64,000 nt of DNA, taken from an uncultured Alistipes sp. (GTDB taxonomy: Bacteria; Bacteroidota; Bacteroidia; Bacteroidales; Rikenellaceae). Made by a program: the position numbers and the translations under genes. Below the pieces are notes generated by a model. That model worked only from the letters and a program-made list of their open reading frames with translations, did no database searches and was not told the origin of the DNA. Location of the stretch: contig UQYM01000003.1 of assembly GCA_900545315.1 (NCBI GenBank), positions 39,954-103,953 on the forward strand, given 5' to 3'. Shown here in pieces: positions 21,338-30,698 of this stretch; within the stretch, counting starts at the first letter, position 1, and every line of letters starts with the position of its first letter.

Positions 21338-22549
21338 GTGAAAAAGAACGATCTGCTCATTTCCGACTACAATTACCCACTTCCCGAAGAGCGTATTGCC
21401 AAATTCCCGCTCGAAAAACGGGAGATGTCCAAATTGCTGATCTACAACAAAGGCAATATTTCCGAAAGCCAGTTTTATCACATCGGAGAGTTTCTGCCCC
21501 AAGGATCCATGCTGGTCTTCAACAACACAAAAGTGATTCGTGCCCGGCTCATCTTCCACAAGCCAACCGGTGCCCGTATCGAAATTTTCTGTCTCGAACC
21601 ATACGAGCCTGCGGACTATGAACGTGCTTTTGCCATCAAAGGATCCTGTAAATGGAGCTGCATCGTCGGCAACCTGAAAAAGTGGAAAGAGGACGATCTG
21701 CACATCAACTTTGAGGTGGATGGTCAACCGAGAAGATTAACAGCACGCAAAGCCGAGCAAGGCGAACGGGAGCAGATCATCGAATTCAGTTGGGATGGCG
21801 ATCAAAGTTTCGGACAGCTGCTCGAGACTTTGGGACGTATTCCGATTCCTCCCTATCTCTGCCGCGAGAGCGAAGAGGTGGACAACAGTCGGTATCAGAC
21901 CGTCTATTCAAAGTTCGAAGGATCGGTTGCAGCCCCAACAGCTGGACTCCATTTCACGCCCGAGGTCATCGACTCCCTGCGTCGGGCAGGTCACCTTACG
22001 GATGAAGTAACCCTTCATGTGGGGGCTGGCACATTCCTGCCAGTCAAGACAAACGAGGTGGTGCTGCACAAAATGCACACGGAACATTTCGAGATCAAGC
22101 TCTCCACCATACGCAATCTGATCGCTCATCTCGACAACGTCATCGCCGTAGGGACCACCAGCGTACGCACCCTCGAGTCACTCTGTGCGCTGGGTTGGCG
22201 GATTCAACAAACCGGAACACCCGACGCAGAACGTCCGATCGGGCAGTGGGAAATTTACGACATTCCAGATGAACAAGAGACACGGCCGTTATTGAACACC
22301 TTGGCAGACTATCTGGAGCATCAGGAGATGGATCGGCTGAAGACAGCGACCCAAATCATGATTATGCCCGGTTACCGCTACCGCATCATCCGCGGAATCA
22401 TCACCAATTTCCACCAACCGCAAAGCACCCTGTTGTTGCTGGTTTCAGCCCTGATTGGTGAGGATTGGCGCAAAGTGTACGATTACGCTCTGAGTCACGA
22501 TTTTCGCTTCTTAAGCTACGGGGATAGTTCGCTGTTACTTCCTAAATAA
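21338..22549 (+). CDS. queA: S-adenosylmethionine:tRNA ribosyltransferase-isomerase
   Basis: A 403-residue QueA from a GTG start (an alternative in-frame GTG is 6 bases upstream). Conserved blocks: LPEERIAKFPLEKR, SMLVFNNTKVIRARL, AAPTAGLHFT, LHVGAGTFLPVK, GTTSVRTLES and FHQPQSTLLLLVSALIG. It transfers the ribosyl part of SAM to preQ1 in tRNA, making epoxyqueuosine. The open frame extends further upstream, but that part is antisense to rnpB and lacks family sequence. The gene stands alone. Confidence 0.95.
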   Translation: MKKNDLLISDYNYPLPEERIAKFPLEKREMSKLLIYNKGNISESQFYHIGEFLPQGSMLVFNNTKVIRARLIFHKPTGARIEIFCLEPYEPADYERAFAIKGSCKWSCIVGNLKKWKEDDLHINFEVDGQPRRLTARKAEQGEREQIIEFSWDGDQSFGQLLETLGRIPIPPYLCRESEEVDNSRYQTVYSKFEGSVAAPTAGLHFTPEVIDSLRRAGHLTDEVTLHVGAGTFLPVKTNEVVLHKMHTEHFEIKLSTIRNLIAHLDNVIAVGTTSVRTLESLCALGWRIQQTGTPDAERPIGQWEIYDIPDEQETRPLLNTLADYLEHQEMDRLKTATQIMIMPGYRYRIIRGIITNFHQPQSTLLLLVSALIGEDWRKVYDYALSHDFRFLSYGDSSLLLPK

Positions 22550-23130
22550 CAGTTATTCTCTATCTCTTTCTTTAATTAATGCTTTAAGCCTATTCCGACA
22601 CTCTTTTTCCCAAAAGTATTCCAAACCGAGGTGTGTTATTGGGGAACTGCCCTACTCCCCTATAAACAGATGCATGCAGCACACCGCTGGGGAACGCCAA
22701 GCTGGAACCGGGAGGAAAGGAAACTACCTCCTGCCTCCCCCGACTCAAGAGGAAACACAGCAAGGCACCAATAGAGAGTGATTCTGAAGCTGACAGGCCC
22801 AGGTCAAGCATAACCCATGCACAAAGCTCACATCCAACCACCTGTTTAGTCCCAGCCCACAAATAAAAGATCAACCGACACAAATCATGCTGATGCCTCT
22901 GCTGGCACTCGATAGCAAATCTTGACACAGCACTTGTTCCGAATCATCGTTGCTCGACAATAGGGCTTTAGCCACGAAAACGATTTGTGAGGGGAAATAC
23001 ACATGAATATTCCCAACGAAACATTAAAATCCGTCAGCCAATCGAGTAAACGTTTTGATCGGTACCACTCCACTTATTTCACCTATACACAAATGTAAAT
23101 TCAAGGATATCAACCTCCACGCTTGTAAAG
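22550..23130. other. Unassigned stretch after queA
   Basis: About 580 bases without a recognisable gene. Minus-strand frames of 112 and 62 codons exist but show no domain, signal peptide or good start region. It may hold decayed coding sequence. Confidence 0.5.
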
Positions 23131-23172
23131 AACAGATAAGGCAGACTCAATATCGAGTCTGCCTTATCTGTT
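23131..23172 (-). terminator. Strong hairpin, probable terminator of the lipoprotein gene
   Basis: Perfect 18-bp stem (23131-23148 with 23155-23172) with a 6-base loop. It lies about 160 bases past the lipoprotein stop. The flanking T runs are short on both strands, so direction is inferred from gene orientation. Confidence 0.65.
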
Positions 23173-23329
23173 TAAATCATTGATATATATACACTCCATT
23201 TAAACTTTTACTACATTTAACAGAGTGGAGCTTGTATGTTGTCCAGCTTTTGGCCAGGATTCGGATGAAGCTTACTCCAACGCATAGGAGATTGATCAGA
23301 CGCCATCCAGTTATACTCCCGAAGCCAAT

Positions 23330-24391
23330 TTATCGGGTAGGAATCTCCTCTTCCAACATATGGAGGTCCTCAACGCCAATTACCTCTGTCGAACACTCTC
23401 CAATCCAACCGTTGACTTGGTTTACACCCGTATAAATTTTGATAAAATCAACACCGGGCAAGGAGACCTTCTCTCCTGCTGCATCAACAGCCCAATCGAT
23501 ATCAATCGACGTCTCTTTATCTGCATTCCCCACATTGTCGGCATACCCATACGTGAACGCCTGTAACTCGAAAATCGTTCCATTTACAATTGCATTCTGC
23601 GGCAAGCAGGTACCTTTCAGCGTTAAACGATCTCCTTCTGCCCACTGCGGGAAATAGGGCTGTACATGAAATGTGTTCTTCGGCAAATAACCCGAACCTC
23701 CCAAATTATCCTCCCAACGAATATACTGCTCCTTCTCCTCTGTGGTGGTTGGCTCCTTCTCCGGACGGAAATAGGTAATCTCATAATCGCGATGCAACAC
23801 AACATCGTTACCGGCCTCTCGTGCCGCCTCATACCAACTCTCGGGAGTTGACTCCTGATGAGCACTACCTGCAATTTCGTACCACTCATCTTCATCGGGC
23901 TGGCCATTCAAGTTCTTATCATAAGCAACCATAATTACGCCCGGCTCCGAACTATTCTTAAAGGCATTGCCTAACACACGAAAATCACGCAAACCCGCTT
24001 TATTCTCGATCGTGTGGTCAAAACCCACTATCACATAACCGCCATAACCACCCAGCGAAATCATGCCCCGTTTATTATTACCAATGGCATTGAGTACCTT
24101 TTGATTCATCGACTCCTGCGTATCCTCTTCGGTCCAAGCCGGCATCGTGTTGACAAACTGCCCTGGGGCCGGCATAAAATCTACCACTTTGGTAATATAT
24201 GCACTCCCCTTGAAATTTAAACTTGGGGTGGACGGACCCTCTTCACCTTCACCTGTCCCCTCACCGGTACCTTCTCCGCCATCAGGTCCAGGAGTATCTT
24301 TACTATCACCGCCACATGAAGCACATGCAAAGGCAATTACCAACAAAGGCATAGCAAATTTTGCCAACGAAAATGTCGATTTGTTTTTCAT
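23330..24391 (-). CDS. Surface lipoprotein of the cobalamin-regulated type
   Basis: A 353-residue lipoprotein: signal peptide with lipobox ending at Cys26 (FACASCGGDS), a Gly/Glu/Pro-rich linker (residues about 33-52), then a folded domain. The domain resembles a Bacteroidota family of cell-surface proteins found in vitamin B12 loci. It has YITKVVDFMPAPGQF, MISLGGYGGYVIVGFDH, PGVIMVAYDKNLNGQPDEDEWYEIAGS and VDFIKIYTGVN. A cobalamin riboswitch precedes it. Its biochemical role is not established; binding of a corrinoid or participation in its uptake is an inference from the riboswitch. No btuB or btuG neighbour is present. The ATG at 24391 gives the proper signal peptide. Confidence 0.85.
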   Translation of the reverse strand: MKNKSTFSLAKFAMPLLVIAFACASCGGDSKDTPGPDGGEGTGEGTGEGEEGPSTPSLNFKGSAYITKVVDFMPAPGQFVNTMPAWTEEDTQESMNQKVLNAIGNNKRGMISLGGYGGYVIVGFDHTIENKAGLRDFRVLGNAFKNSSEPGVIMVAYDKNLNGQPDEDEWYEIAGSAHQESTPESWYEAAREAGNDVVLHRDYEITYFRPEKEPTTTEEKEQYIRWEDNLGGSGYLPKNTFHVQPYFPQWAEGDRLTLKGTCLPQNAIVNGTIFELQAFTYGYADNVGNADKETSIDIDWAVDAAGEKVSLPGVDFIKIYTGVNQVNGWIGECSTEVIGVEDLHMLEEEIPTR

Positions 24392-24539
24392 AATATGAAT
24401 AAGGTTTATTCGTAAAATCCAGGTAAAATGCGCCGACAGATACCGCAAGCCTCCTTATTCATCCATGACGGTGGGAAAGATGTCCGACCCCAAATAAACG
24501 GGCCAAACACCATAACCATTCTGTCCTCGCATTCGGTTA

Positions 24540-24725
24540 TTCGTAACTGGCAGGTCTTCTGACTTACTCTCCTTCCCGAAGCCTTCCCAACACAACCGGA
24601 ACGTGTCAGTGGCAACAGATTTTCGGGAAAATGCAATCGAGCTCACAGCAGCGGGACTGTTCGAGACTTTCACTCGATTCCCTTTTCATTCACAAGCGGT
24701 TAGCCGCTCTTTCGAAACCAATTAC
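24540..24725 (-). ncRNA. Cobalamin riboswitch
   Basis: The minus strand contains the B12 box AGTCAGAAGACCTGCC (near 24550). It also has the upstream core AAAGGGAATCGAGTGAAAGTC followed by ACAGTCCCGCTGCTGTGA, with CCACTG and GGGAAGG elements between. This is the standard class I adenosylcobalamin aptamer layout. It lies between a consensus promoter and the lipoprotein start (about 150 bases from aptamer end to ATG). Expected effect: repression of the lipoprotein when cobalamin is plentiful. Confidence 0.93.
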
Positions 24726-24730
24726 AGTGA

Positions 24731-24761
24731 CAAATGTACCGCAATTTTTCATATCTCCAAA
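24731..24761 (-). promoter_or_regulatory. Promoter of the cobalamin riboswitch transcript
   Basis: Perfect consensus on the minus strand: TTTG (24761-24758), 19-base spacer, TACATTTG (24738-24731). Transcription starts near 24725, at the aptamer's 5' end. Confidence 0.85.
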
Positions 24762-25138
24762 ATTTCAAACAATTTTCAACCATCGGAAATCCAGACACAA
24801 TCGTTGAATGCACATCTTGAGTGTTTTTTCCGTCAAAATGGCTTACTACGCCACTTAACGATCCTAAACTTCAATCCGTTATCAAATTGAATCATGCACC
24901 AAAGATCCACCACCATCAATTCCACTTGGCAGGTCAACACAAAACAAATTTCACTAGATCATCCCGATATAACAACCTATATTTTTACTTTAGTACAATT
25001 TACGTAACATTAAATAGATCATCTACTTTAACATTTACTAAAAATATGATTACCCCCCAATTTTTCCCGTTCAAAAATCCTCATTGTCGATTTGTCAATC
25101 ACAGGTAATCTCGCTACATTTACAACAAATTTCTTCCC
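24762..25138. other. AT-rich gene-free stretch upstream of the radical SAM gene
   Basis: About 375 AT-rich bases between divergent genes. No gene or RNA recognised. TACATTTA at about 25115 could be a weak -7 box for the next gene. Confidence 0.5.
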
Positions 25139-26911
25139 GTGAATCCGCACCAAACAGACCACACCAAACAGCACCATCCCGCTGCTCCAATCCATAAGCT
25201 GACCGACTGGCTGCCCACCTCGATCAAAGAGGTACGTGCCCGCGATTGGAGCGAACTCGATGTAATCCTCTTTTCGGGTGATGCCTATATCGACCACCCA
25301 TCATTTGGTGCAGCCGTCATCGGCCGTCTGTTAGAGGCAGAAGGATTGCGTGTGGCCATCGTTCCACAACCCAACTGGAAAGACGATCTGCGCGATTTTC
25401 GCAAGCTGGGCCGTCCGAAACTCTTCTTCGGGGTAACCGGCGGAGCCATGGACTCAATGGTCAACCACTACACCGCCAACAAGCGTCTGCGCAGCGATGA
25501 TGCCTATACGCCCGGCGGTAAAGCTGGATTTCGGCCCGATTATGCAGTGACCGTTTACACCCGCATTCTCAAACAGCTCTACCCCGACACTCCGGTCATT
25601 ATCGGCGGCATTGAGGCCTCGCTGCGTCGCCTGACCCACTACGACTACTGGAGCGACACCCTAAAACCCTCCATTCTGGTCGATAGTGGAGCCGATCTGC
25701 TGGCTTACGGTATGGGGGATAAAGTGCTGCCCGAAATTGCCCGTACCATGCGTGGCGGATACAACCTGAACCTGCTTCGCAAATTGCCGCAGGTCGCCTA
25801 CCTCGTCCCCGCAAATAAAATCGGCTCACTGCCCGAAAACACCATCATGCTACACAGTTTCGAACAGTGCCAACAGAGCAAAAAGGCCTTCGGCGAGAAC
25901 TTTGTCCACATCGAGACCGAATCGAACCGGATGCAGGCCGCAACATTAGTTGAACCTGTCGGAGATCAATATGTGGTGGTAAACCCACCCTATCCATCGC
26001 TCTCTGAAGAGGAGCTGGATCACAGCTTCGACCTCCCCTACACCCGTCTGCCCCACCCTCGATACAACGGCAAAGGCGATATCCCGGCCTATGAAATGAT
26101 CAAATTTTCGGTCAATCTACATCGAGGATGTTTCGGGGGGTGCAGTTTCTGTACCATTTCGGCCCATCAGGGCAAATTCATATCGAGCCGTAGCGAAGCC
26201 TCCATCCTTAAGGAGGTGCGTCAAATCACCGCTATGCCCGGTTTCAAAGGCTACCTGTCGGATTTAGGGGGGCCATCGGCCAACATGTACCGGATGGGAG
26301 GACGCAACAAAGCACTCTGTGCCAAATGTATTAGGCCGTCGTGTATTTTTCCGGCACCCTGCCGCAACCTCGATAACAACCATCGTCCGCTGATCGATCT
26401 GTACCGCAAAGTGACCGCGATCAAAGGGATCAAAAAGGCATTTATCGGCAGTGGTATTCGTTACGATCTGTTTGAACAAGACGGTGATGCCTACCTGCGG
26501 GAGGTGATCCGCAACCATGTCTCTGGACGGCTCAAAGTGGCTCCCGAACACACCGAAGAGCATGTACTCAAATTGATGCGCAAACCCTCGTTCGAGCTGT
26601 TTCGCTCCTTGAACGAACGGTTCAACCGCATCTGCCAGCAAGAGGGGTTGAATTACCAGCTGATTCCCTACTTCATCTCCAGCCATCCAGGCTGCACTGA
26701 AGCCGATATGCGTCATTTGGCCGTCGAGACCCGTCGCCTCCATTTCCGGCTTGAACAGGTGCAGGATCTGACGCCAACCCCGCTAACCCTCTCTTCAGTG
26801 ATGTTTTATACCGGCTTTAACCCTTACACGGGTGCAAAAGTGTATGTAGCCCGCAGCCAAGAAGAGAAACGACGTCAAAAAAGCTATTTCTTCGGGTGGA
26901 AAAAACATTGA
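25139..26911 (+). CDS. YgiQ-type (UPF0313) radical SAM protein
   Basis: A 590-residue protein with GTG start. The radical SAM cysteines are Cys331, Cys335 and Cys338 in RGCFGGCSFCTI. A cobalamin-binding-like Rossmann region precedes it (residues about 35-200), and the C-terminal part has TPTPLTLSSVMFYTGFNPYTG, which is strongly conserved in YgiQ. The reaction is unknown. It is not in an obvious operon; dnaB follows after 73 bases. Confidence 0.9.
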   Translation: MNPHQTDHTKQHHPAAPIHKLTDWLPTSIKEVRARDWSELDVILFSGDAYIDHPSFGAAVIGRLLEAEGLRVAIVPQPNWKDDLRDFRKLGRPKLFFGVTGGAMDSMVNHYTANKRLRSDDAYTPGGKAGFRPDYAVTVYTRILKQLYPDTPVIIGGIEASLRRLTHYDYWSDTLKPSILVDSGADLLAYGMGDKVLPEIARTMRGGYNLNLLRKLPQVAYLVPANKIGSLPENTIMLHSFEQCQQSKKAFGENFVHIETESNRMQAATLVEPVGDQYVVVNPPYPSLSEEELDHSFDLPYTRLPHPRYNGKGDIPAYEMIKFSVNLHRGCFGGCSFCTISAHQGKFISSRSEASILKEVRQITAMPGFKGYLSDLGGPSANMYRMGGRNKALCAKCIRPSCIFPAPCRNLDNNHRPLIDLYRKVTAIKGIKKAFIGSGIRYDLFEQDGDAYLREVIRNHVSGRLKVAPEHTEEHVLKLMRKPSFELFRSLNERFNRICQQEGLNYQLIPYFISSHPGCTEADMRHLAVETRRLHFRLEQVQDLTPTPLTLSSVMFYTGFNPYTGAKVYVARSQEEKRRQKSYFFGWKKH

Positions 26912-26984
26912 TCCCGTAACGCGTTTTCTCCGGAGACTTTCCGACGAATTTACTATTTTTACAGTCCGATTTCACAAGACAACT

Positions 26985-28622
26985 ATGGCCAAACAATACT
27001 CTCCCAAAGAAAAAAATGCTCAAGCAGCAGCCGATTTAATGGCTGATCCGATCAGTTTCGTTCCCCCTCAGGCCGTCGAGCTCGAAGAGGCCGTGCTCGG
27101 TGCGCTGATGCTCGAGAAAGATGCCGTCATCGAGGTTCAGGGACTGCTCACGCCCGAAGCATTTTACAAAGAGGCTCATCAGATTATCTACAAGGCTATT
27201 CTCGACCTGTCGATGGAGCTGAAACCGATCGACCTCTACACCGTCACCGAGAAGCTGAAACAGATCAAAAAGCTGACTCTGGTTGGAGGCGCCTCCTATT
27301 TGGCCCAACTGACCCAAAAGGTGGGATCGGCCGCTCACGTCGAGTTTCACGCCAAAATTATCGCCCAAAAATATGTGCAGCGCGAATTGATCCGGGCAAC
27401 CACCGAGATTCAAAAGCGTTCGTACGACGAAGCATCGGATGTGACCGACCTGATCGACTTTGCCGAAGGAGAGATCTTCAAAGTGGCCGAAGGCCACGTC
27501 AAACGTGACGTGCAAAAGTCTCGCGACATCTTGACCAAAACGCTGCAGATGATCGAAGAGGCCTCCAAACGGGAAGGGGGATTCAGTGGTGTACCCTCCG
27601 GCTTCACCCACCTCGACCGTCTGACTTTGGGATGGCAGCCCTCCGATCTGATCATTATTGCAGCCCGACCCTCCATGGGTAAAACAGCGTTCGTCCTGAC
27701 GCTGGCCCGCAATGTAGCGGTCGATTTTCAAAAAGGGGTGGCCTTCTTCTCACTCGAAATGAGCGCCGAACAGCTGATGATGCGTCTGATCGTGGCCGAA
27801 TCTGAACTCGACTCACGCAGCGTCCGCAACGGCGACCTCACTCCCGAGCAATGGAAACACATGGAAACAGCCATCAAACCCCTGTCCACTGCTCCGCTGT
27901 TTATCGACGACACGCCAGCGCTTTCGGTCTTCGAATTCCGCTCCAAGGTCCGCCGACTCAAAACCCAATACGATATTCAACTGATCATCATCGACTACCT
28001 GCAGTTGATGACCGCCAACACCGATAACCGCAACAGCAACCGAGAACAAGAGGTGGCCATGATCTCCCGTTCGCTGAAGGCCATTGCCAAAGAGCTGAAC
28101 GTTCCGATCATCGCCCTGTCGCAGTTGAACCGTTCGGTTGAATCGCGAGGCGGCAACAAACGGCCTCAACTCTCCGACCTGCGTGAATCAGGAGCCATCG
28201 AGCAGGATGCCGACCTGGTTGCCTTTATCCACCGTCCCGAATATTACGGACTTACCGTTGACGAAGATGGTACACCAACGGAAGGCATGGCCGAAATCAT
28301 TGTCGCCAAGCACCGTAACGGAGCCGTTGATACGATTAAATTGCGTTTCCGCAAGGAGCAGGCCCGTTTCATGGATTTTGATGAAGATCCAGGTTATACA
28401 GGCATCGACAGCAGCATGAATACCGAATTCACCTCCTCGCTCGGTTCCACACAAAATTTCAATGATCCGGGTGGCTATGGCGCTTTGGGTGTGCCTTCGG
28501 GTTCGTTCGGCGGAAATTTCGGCGGCTCCTTCCAGGATATTCCCTCCTCGCTGGGCGGCACATTCGGCTCCGGCCAAAACGGCTTTGGCAACAACGGCAA
28601 CGACGAAGGATCTCCGTTCTAA
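26985..28622 (+). CDS. dnaB: Replicative DNA helicase DnaB
   Basis: A 545-residue hexameric helicase of the replication fork. The N-terminal domain (about 25-125, VPPQAVELEEAVLGALMLEKDA) contacts primase. The RecA-type core has Walker A ARPSMGKT ending at Thr234 and Walker B IQLIIIDYLQLM, then the RESGAIEQDADLVAFIHRPEYY block. No intein is present. The last about 40 residues are an unusual Gly/Phe/Ser-rich tail ending in an acidic DEGSPF, reminiscent of the tail of SSB proteins. Confidence 0.97.
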   Translation: MAKQYSPKEKNAQAAADLMADPISFVPPQAVELEEAVLGALMLEKDAVIEVQGLLTPEAFYKEAHQIIYKAILDLSMELKPIDLYTVTEKLKQIKKLTLVGGASYLAQLTQKVGSAAHVEFHAKIIAQKYVQRELIRATTEIQKRSYDEASDVTDLIDFAEGEIFKVAEGHVKRDVQKSRDILTKTLQMIEEASKREGGFSGVPSGFTHLDRLTLGWQPSDLIIIAARPSMGKTAFVLTLARNVAVDFQKGVAFFSLEMSAEQLMMRLIVAESELDSRSVRNGDLTPEQWKHMETAIKPLSTAPLFIDDTPALSVFEFRSKVRRLKTQYDIQLIIIDYLQLMTANTDNRNSNREQEVAMISRSLKAIAKELNVPIIALSQLNRSVESRGGNKRPQLSDLRESGAIEQDADLVAFIHRPEYYGLTVDEDGTPTEGMAEIIVAKHRNGAVDTIKLRFRKEQARFMDFDEDPGYTGIDSSMNTEFTSSLGSTQNFNDPGGYGALGVPSGSFGGNFGGSFQDIPSSLGGTFGSGQNGFGNNGNDEGSPF

Positions 28623-29150
28623 ATCCGTATTCCTGTCTATTGGGGCAGCCCCTGTCGTTTGCCCCATTCTGCTAAATACGTGCAGCACCTAACATCCGTT
28701 CTGTTTGCTGTGCGTATGCATACTGCACGCCCATACAAAATCACATTTCGATCAGTATCTGCTCCTTACAATGGGCCAGCGATTCATGAGGAATAAAACC
28801 ATCCTCTTCCTCTGCGGAGACTTAAATAAGGCAAATAAAATCTTCGAGGACAAAATATTTTACCTCTATTGCTGCAACTAATCCGACACTTTCACACATT
28901 CTCCATTTTTTGTAGTATCTTAGTGGAAACGCACCCGTCCGGAGGCTTTTATGCAAATAGCTTGTGCATGCCCCGCAGCATGTCTGGCTGCACAATAAAC
29001 AGCTCTACGCCTCTGGATCGGACGACGTGTAACGTACAGTCCTCAGACAAAACGGTCTGCTTAACCAACAGACAGGACGTACAAGATATTTACCCGAAAC
29101 GGCATGGATAGCTTGAGACCATTCCGTAACACCACATAACACTAACCCGC
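28623..29150. other. Gene-free stretch after dnaB
   Basis: About 530 bases. A weak hairpin TGGGGCA/TGCCCCA (28641-28647 with 28660-28666) may end the dnaB transcript. Short frames in the rest carry nothing recognisable. Confidence 0.5.
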
Positions 29151-30686
29151 ATGTTTGTCAAAAGTTATTGCAGCGCCATATCCGGCATCGAGGCTACCAC
29201 CGTAGCCGTTGAAGTCAACATCACAGCCGGAGTAGGCATGTATCTCGTTGGCCTGCCCGACAACGCCGTGCGCGAAAGTCAGGAACGGATCCGCTCAGCT
29301 TTCGACAACTGCGAATACCGCATGAGCGGCAGAAAAGTGACCGTCAACCTCTCACCTGCCGACCTGCGCAAAGAGGGTTCTGCCTACGATCTTCCCATCG
29401 CTATCGCTATTTTGGCCGCATCGGGTCAAATCATCTCCCCCAATTTATCCCGTTACATGTTGCTCGGGGAGCTCTCCCTCAATGGGGCCATCCTCCCAAT
29501 CAAAGGAGCCCTTCCGATTGCTATCCAAGCTCAAAAAGAGGGATTTGCAGGCATTATTCTACCCGAAGCCAACGCTCACGAGGCGGCCGTCGTGCAGGGA
29601 CTGGATGTATATGGCGTCAAGACCCTGAATGAAGTGATCGACTTTTTGCAGGGAGGCACCCAATTATCACCGCTGAAAATCGATATCGAACGAACCTTTG
29701 CCGCCGCTCAATACGCTTTCGACTACGATTTCAGCGACGTGCGAGGTCAGGCGCAAGTCAAACGGGCCCTCGAGGTGGCCGCTGCCGGAGGTCACAACGT
29801 GCTGATGGTAGGTCCTCCGGGATCCGGCAAAACCATGCTGGCCCGTCGGATGCCCTCAATCATGCCACCTACCACCCTGCAAGAGGCCCTCGAAACAACT
29901 AAAATCCACTCCGTAGCCGGAAAGTTGGGTCGTCAAGAGGGGCTGATTACCACACGTCCGTTTCGCGCGCCGCACCACCTCACCTCACAGGTGGCCTTGG
30001 TGGGAGGAGGTACCACTCCACAACCCGGCGAAATCTCGCTGGCTCACAACGGAATTCTGTTTCTGGACGAGCTGCCTGAATTCAGCCGTACCGTACTCGA
30101 ATCGCTGCGGCAACCCATGGAGGAAAAACGGATCGTCATTTCCCGTGCTAAATATACAGTCGAATATCCGGCAAACTTTATGCTGATCGCCTCGATGAAT
30201 CCCTGCCCGTGTGGCTACTACAACCATCCGACCAAACATTGTGTCTGCTCTCCGGGTAGTGTGGCCAAATACCTGAATCACATCTCCGGGCCGATGCTCG
30301 ACCGCATTGACCTGCAGGTGGAGGTAACTCCCGTTCCCTTTTCGGACCTGACACAAACCCGTCCGGAAGAATCGAGCAGCACCATCCGGGAACGGGTGAT
30401 TGCGGCCCGAGAGATTCAACAAAAACGGTTTGCCGGCACCAACATTCATACCAACTCGATGATGAGCAGTCGCCAACTGCGTGAGTGGTGTCCGTTGGAT
30501 CGAGAGTCGGTCAAACTGCTCGAAACCGCCATGGAGCGTCTGAATCTTTCGGCCCGAGCCTACGATCGAATCATCAAAGTGGCCCGGACCATCGCCGACC
30601 TAGAGGCAAGTCCCGACATCCATCCTCCACACATCGCCGAAGCGATCCGGTACCGCAGCCTCGACCGCGCCTCATGGGGTGCCTAA
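29151..30686 (+). CDS. YifB/ComM-type Mg-chelatase-like AAA+ ATPase
   Basis: A 511-residue protein with an N-terminal Lon-protease-like fold (1-170, KSYCSAISGIEATTVAVEV) and an AAA+ magnesium-chelatase-type domain. Walker A GPPGSGKT is at 221-228, LFLDELPEF follows, and a cysteine-rich MNPCPCGYYNHPTKHCVCSP segment is present. A C-terminal Mg-chelatase domain ends at RSLDRASW. The related ComM is a branch-migration helicase used in natural transformation. A comEC-like gene starts 12 bases later, which supports a DNA-uptake link. Confidence 0.93.
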   Translation: MFVKSYCSAISGIEATTVAVEVNITAGVGMYLVGLPDNAVRESQERIRSAFDNCEYRMSGRKVTVNLSPADLRKEGSAYDLPIAIAILAASGQIISPNLSRYMLLGELSLNGAILPIKGALPIAIQAQKEGFAGIILPEANAHEAAVVQGLDVYGVKTLNEVIDFLQGGTQLSPLKIDIERTFAAAQYAFDYDFSDVRGQAQVKRALEVAAAGGHNVLMVGPPGSGKTMLARRMPSIMPPTTLQEALETTKIHSVAGKLGRQEGLITTRPFRAPHHLTSQVALVGGGTTPQPGEISLAHNGILFLDELPEFSRTVLESLRQPMEEKRIVISRAKYTVEYPANFMLIASMNPCPCGYYNHPTKHCVCSPGSVAKYLNHISGPMLDRIDLQVEVTPVPFSDLTQTRPEESSSTIRERVIAAREIQQKRFAGTNIHTNSMMSSRQLREWCPLDRESVKLLETAMERLNLSARAYDRIIKVARTIADLEASPDIHPPHIAEAIRYRSLDRASWGA

Positions 30687-30698
30687 CAGAGCCTGGCC

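Noticed and set aside
22590..22928. 112-codon minus-strand frame after queA
   Set aside because: No recognisable motif and no supporting start context; the region looks non-coding or decayed.
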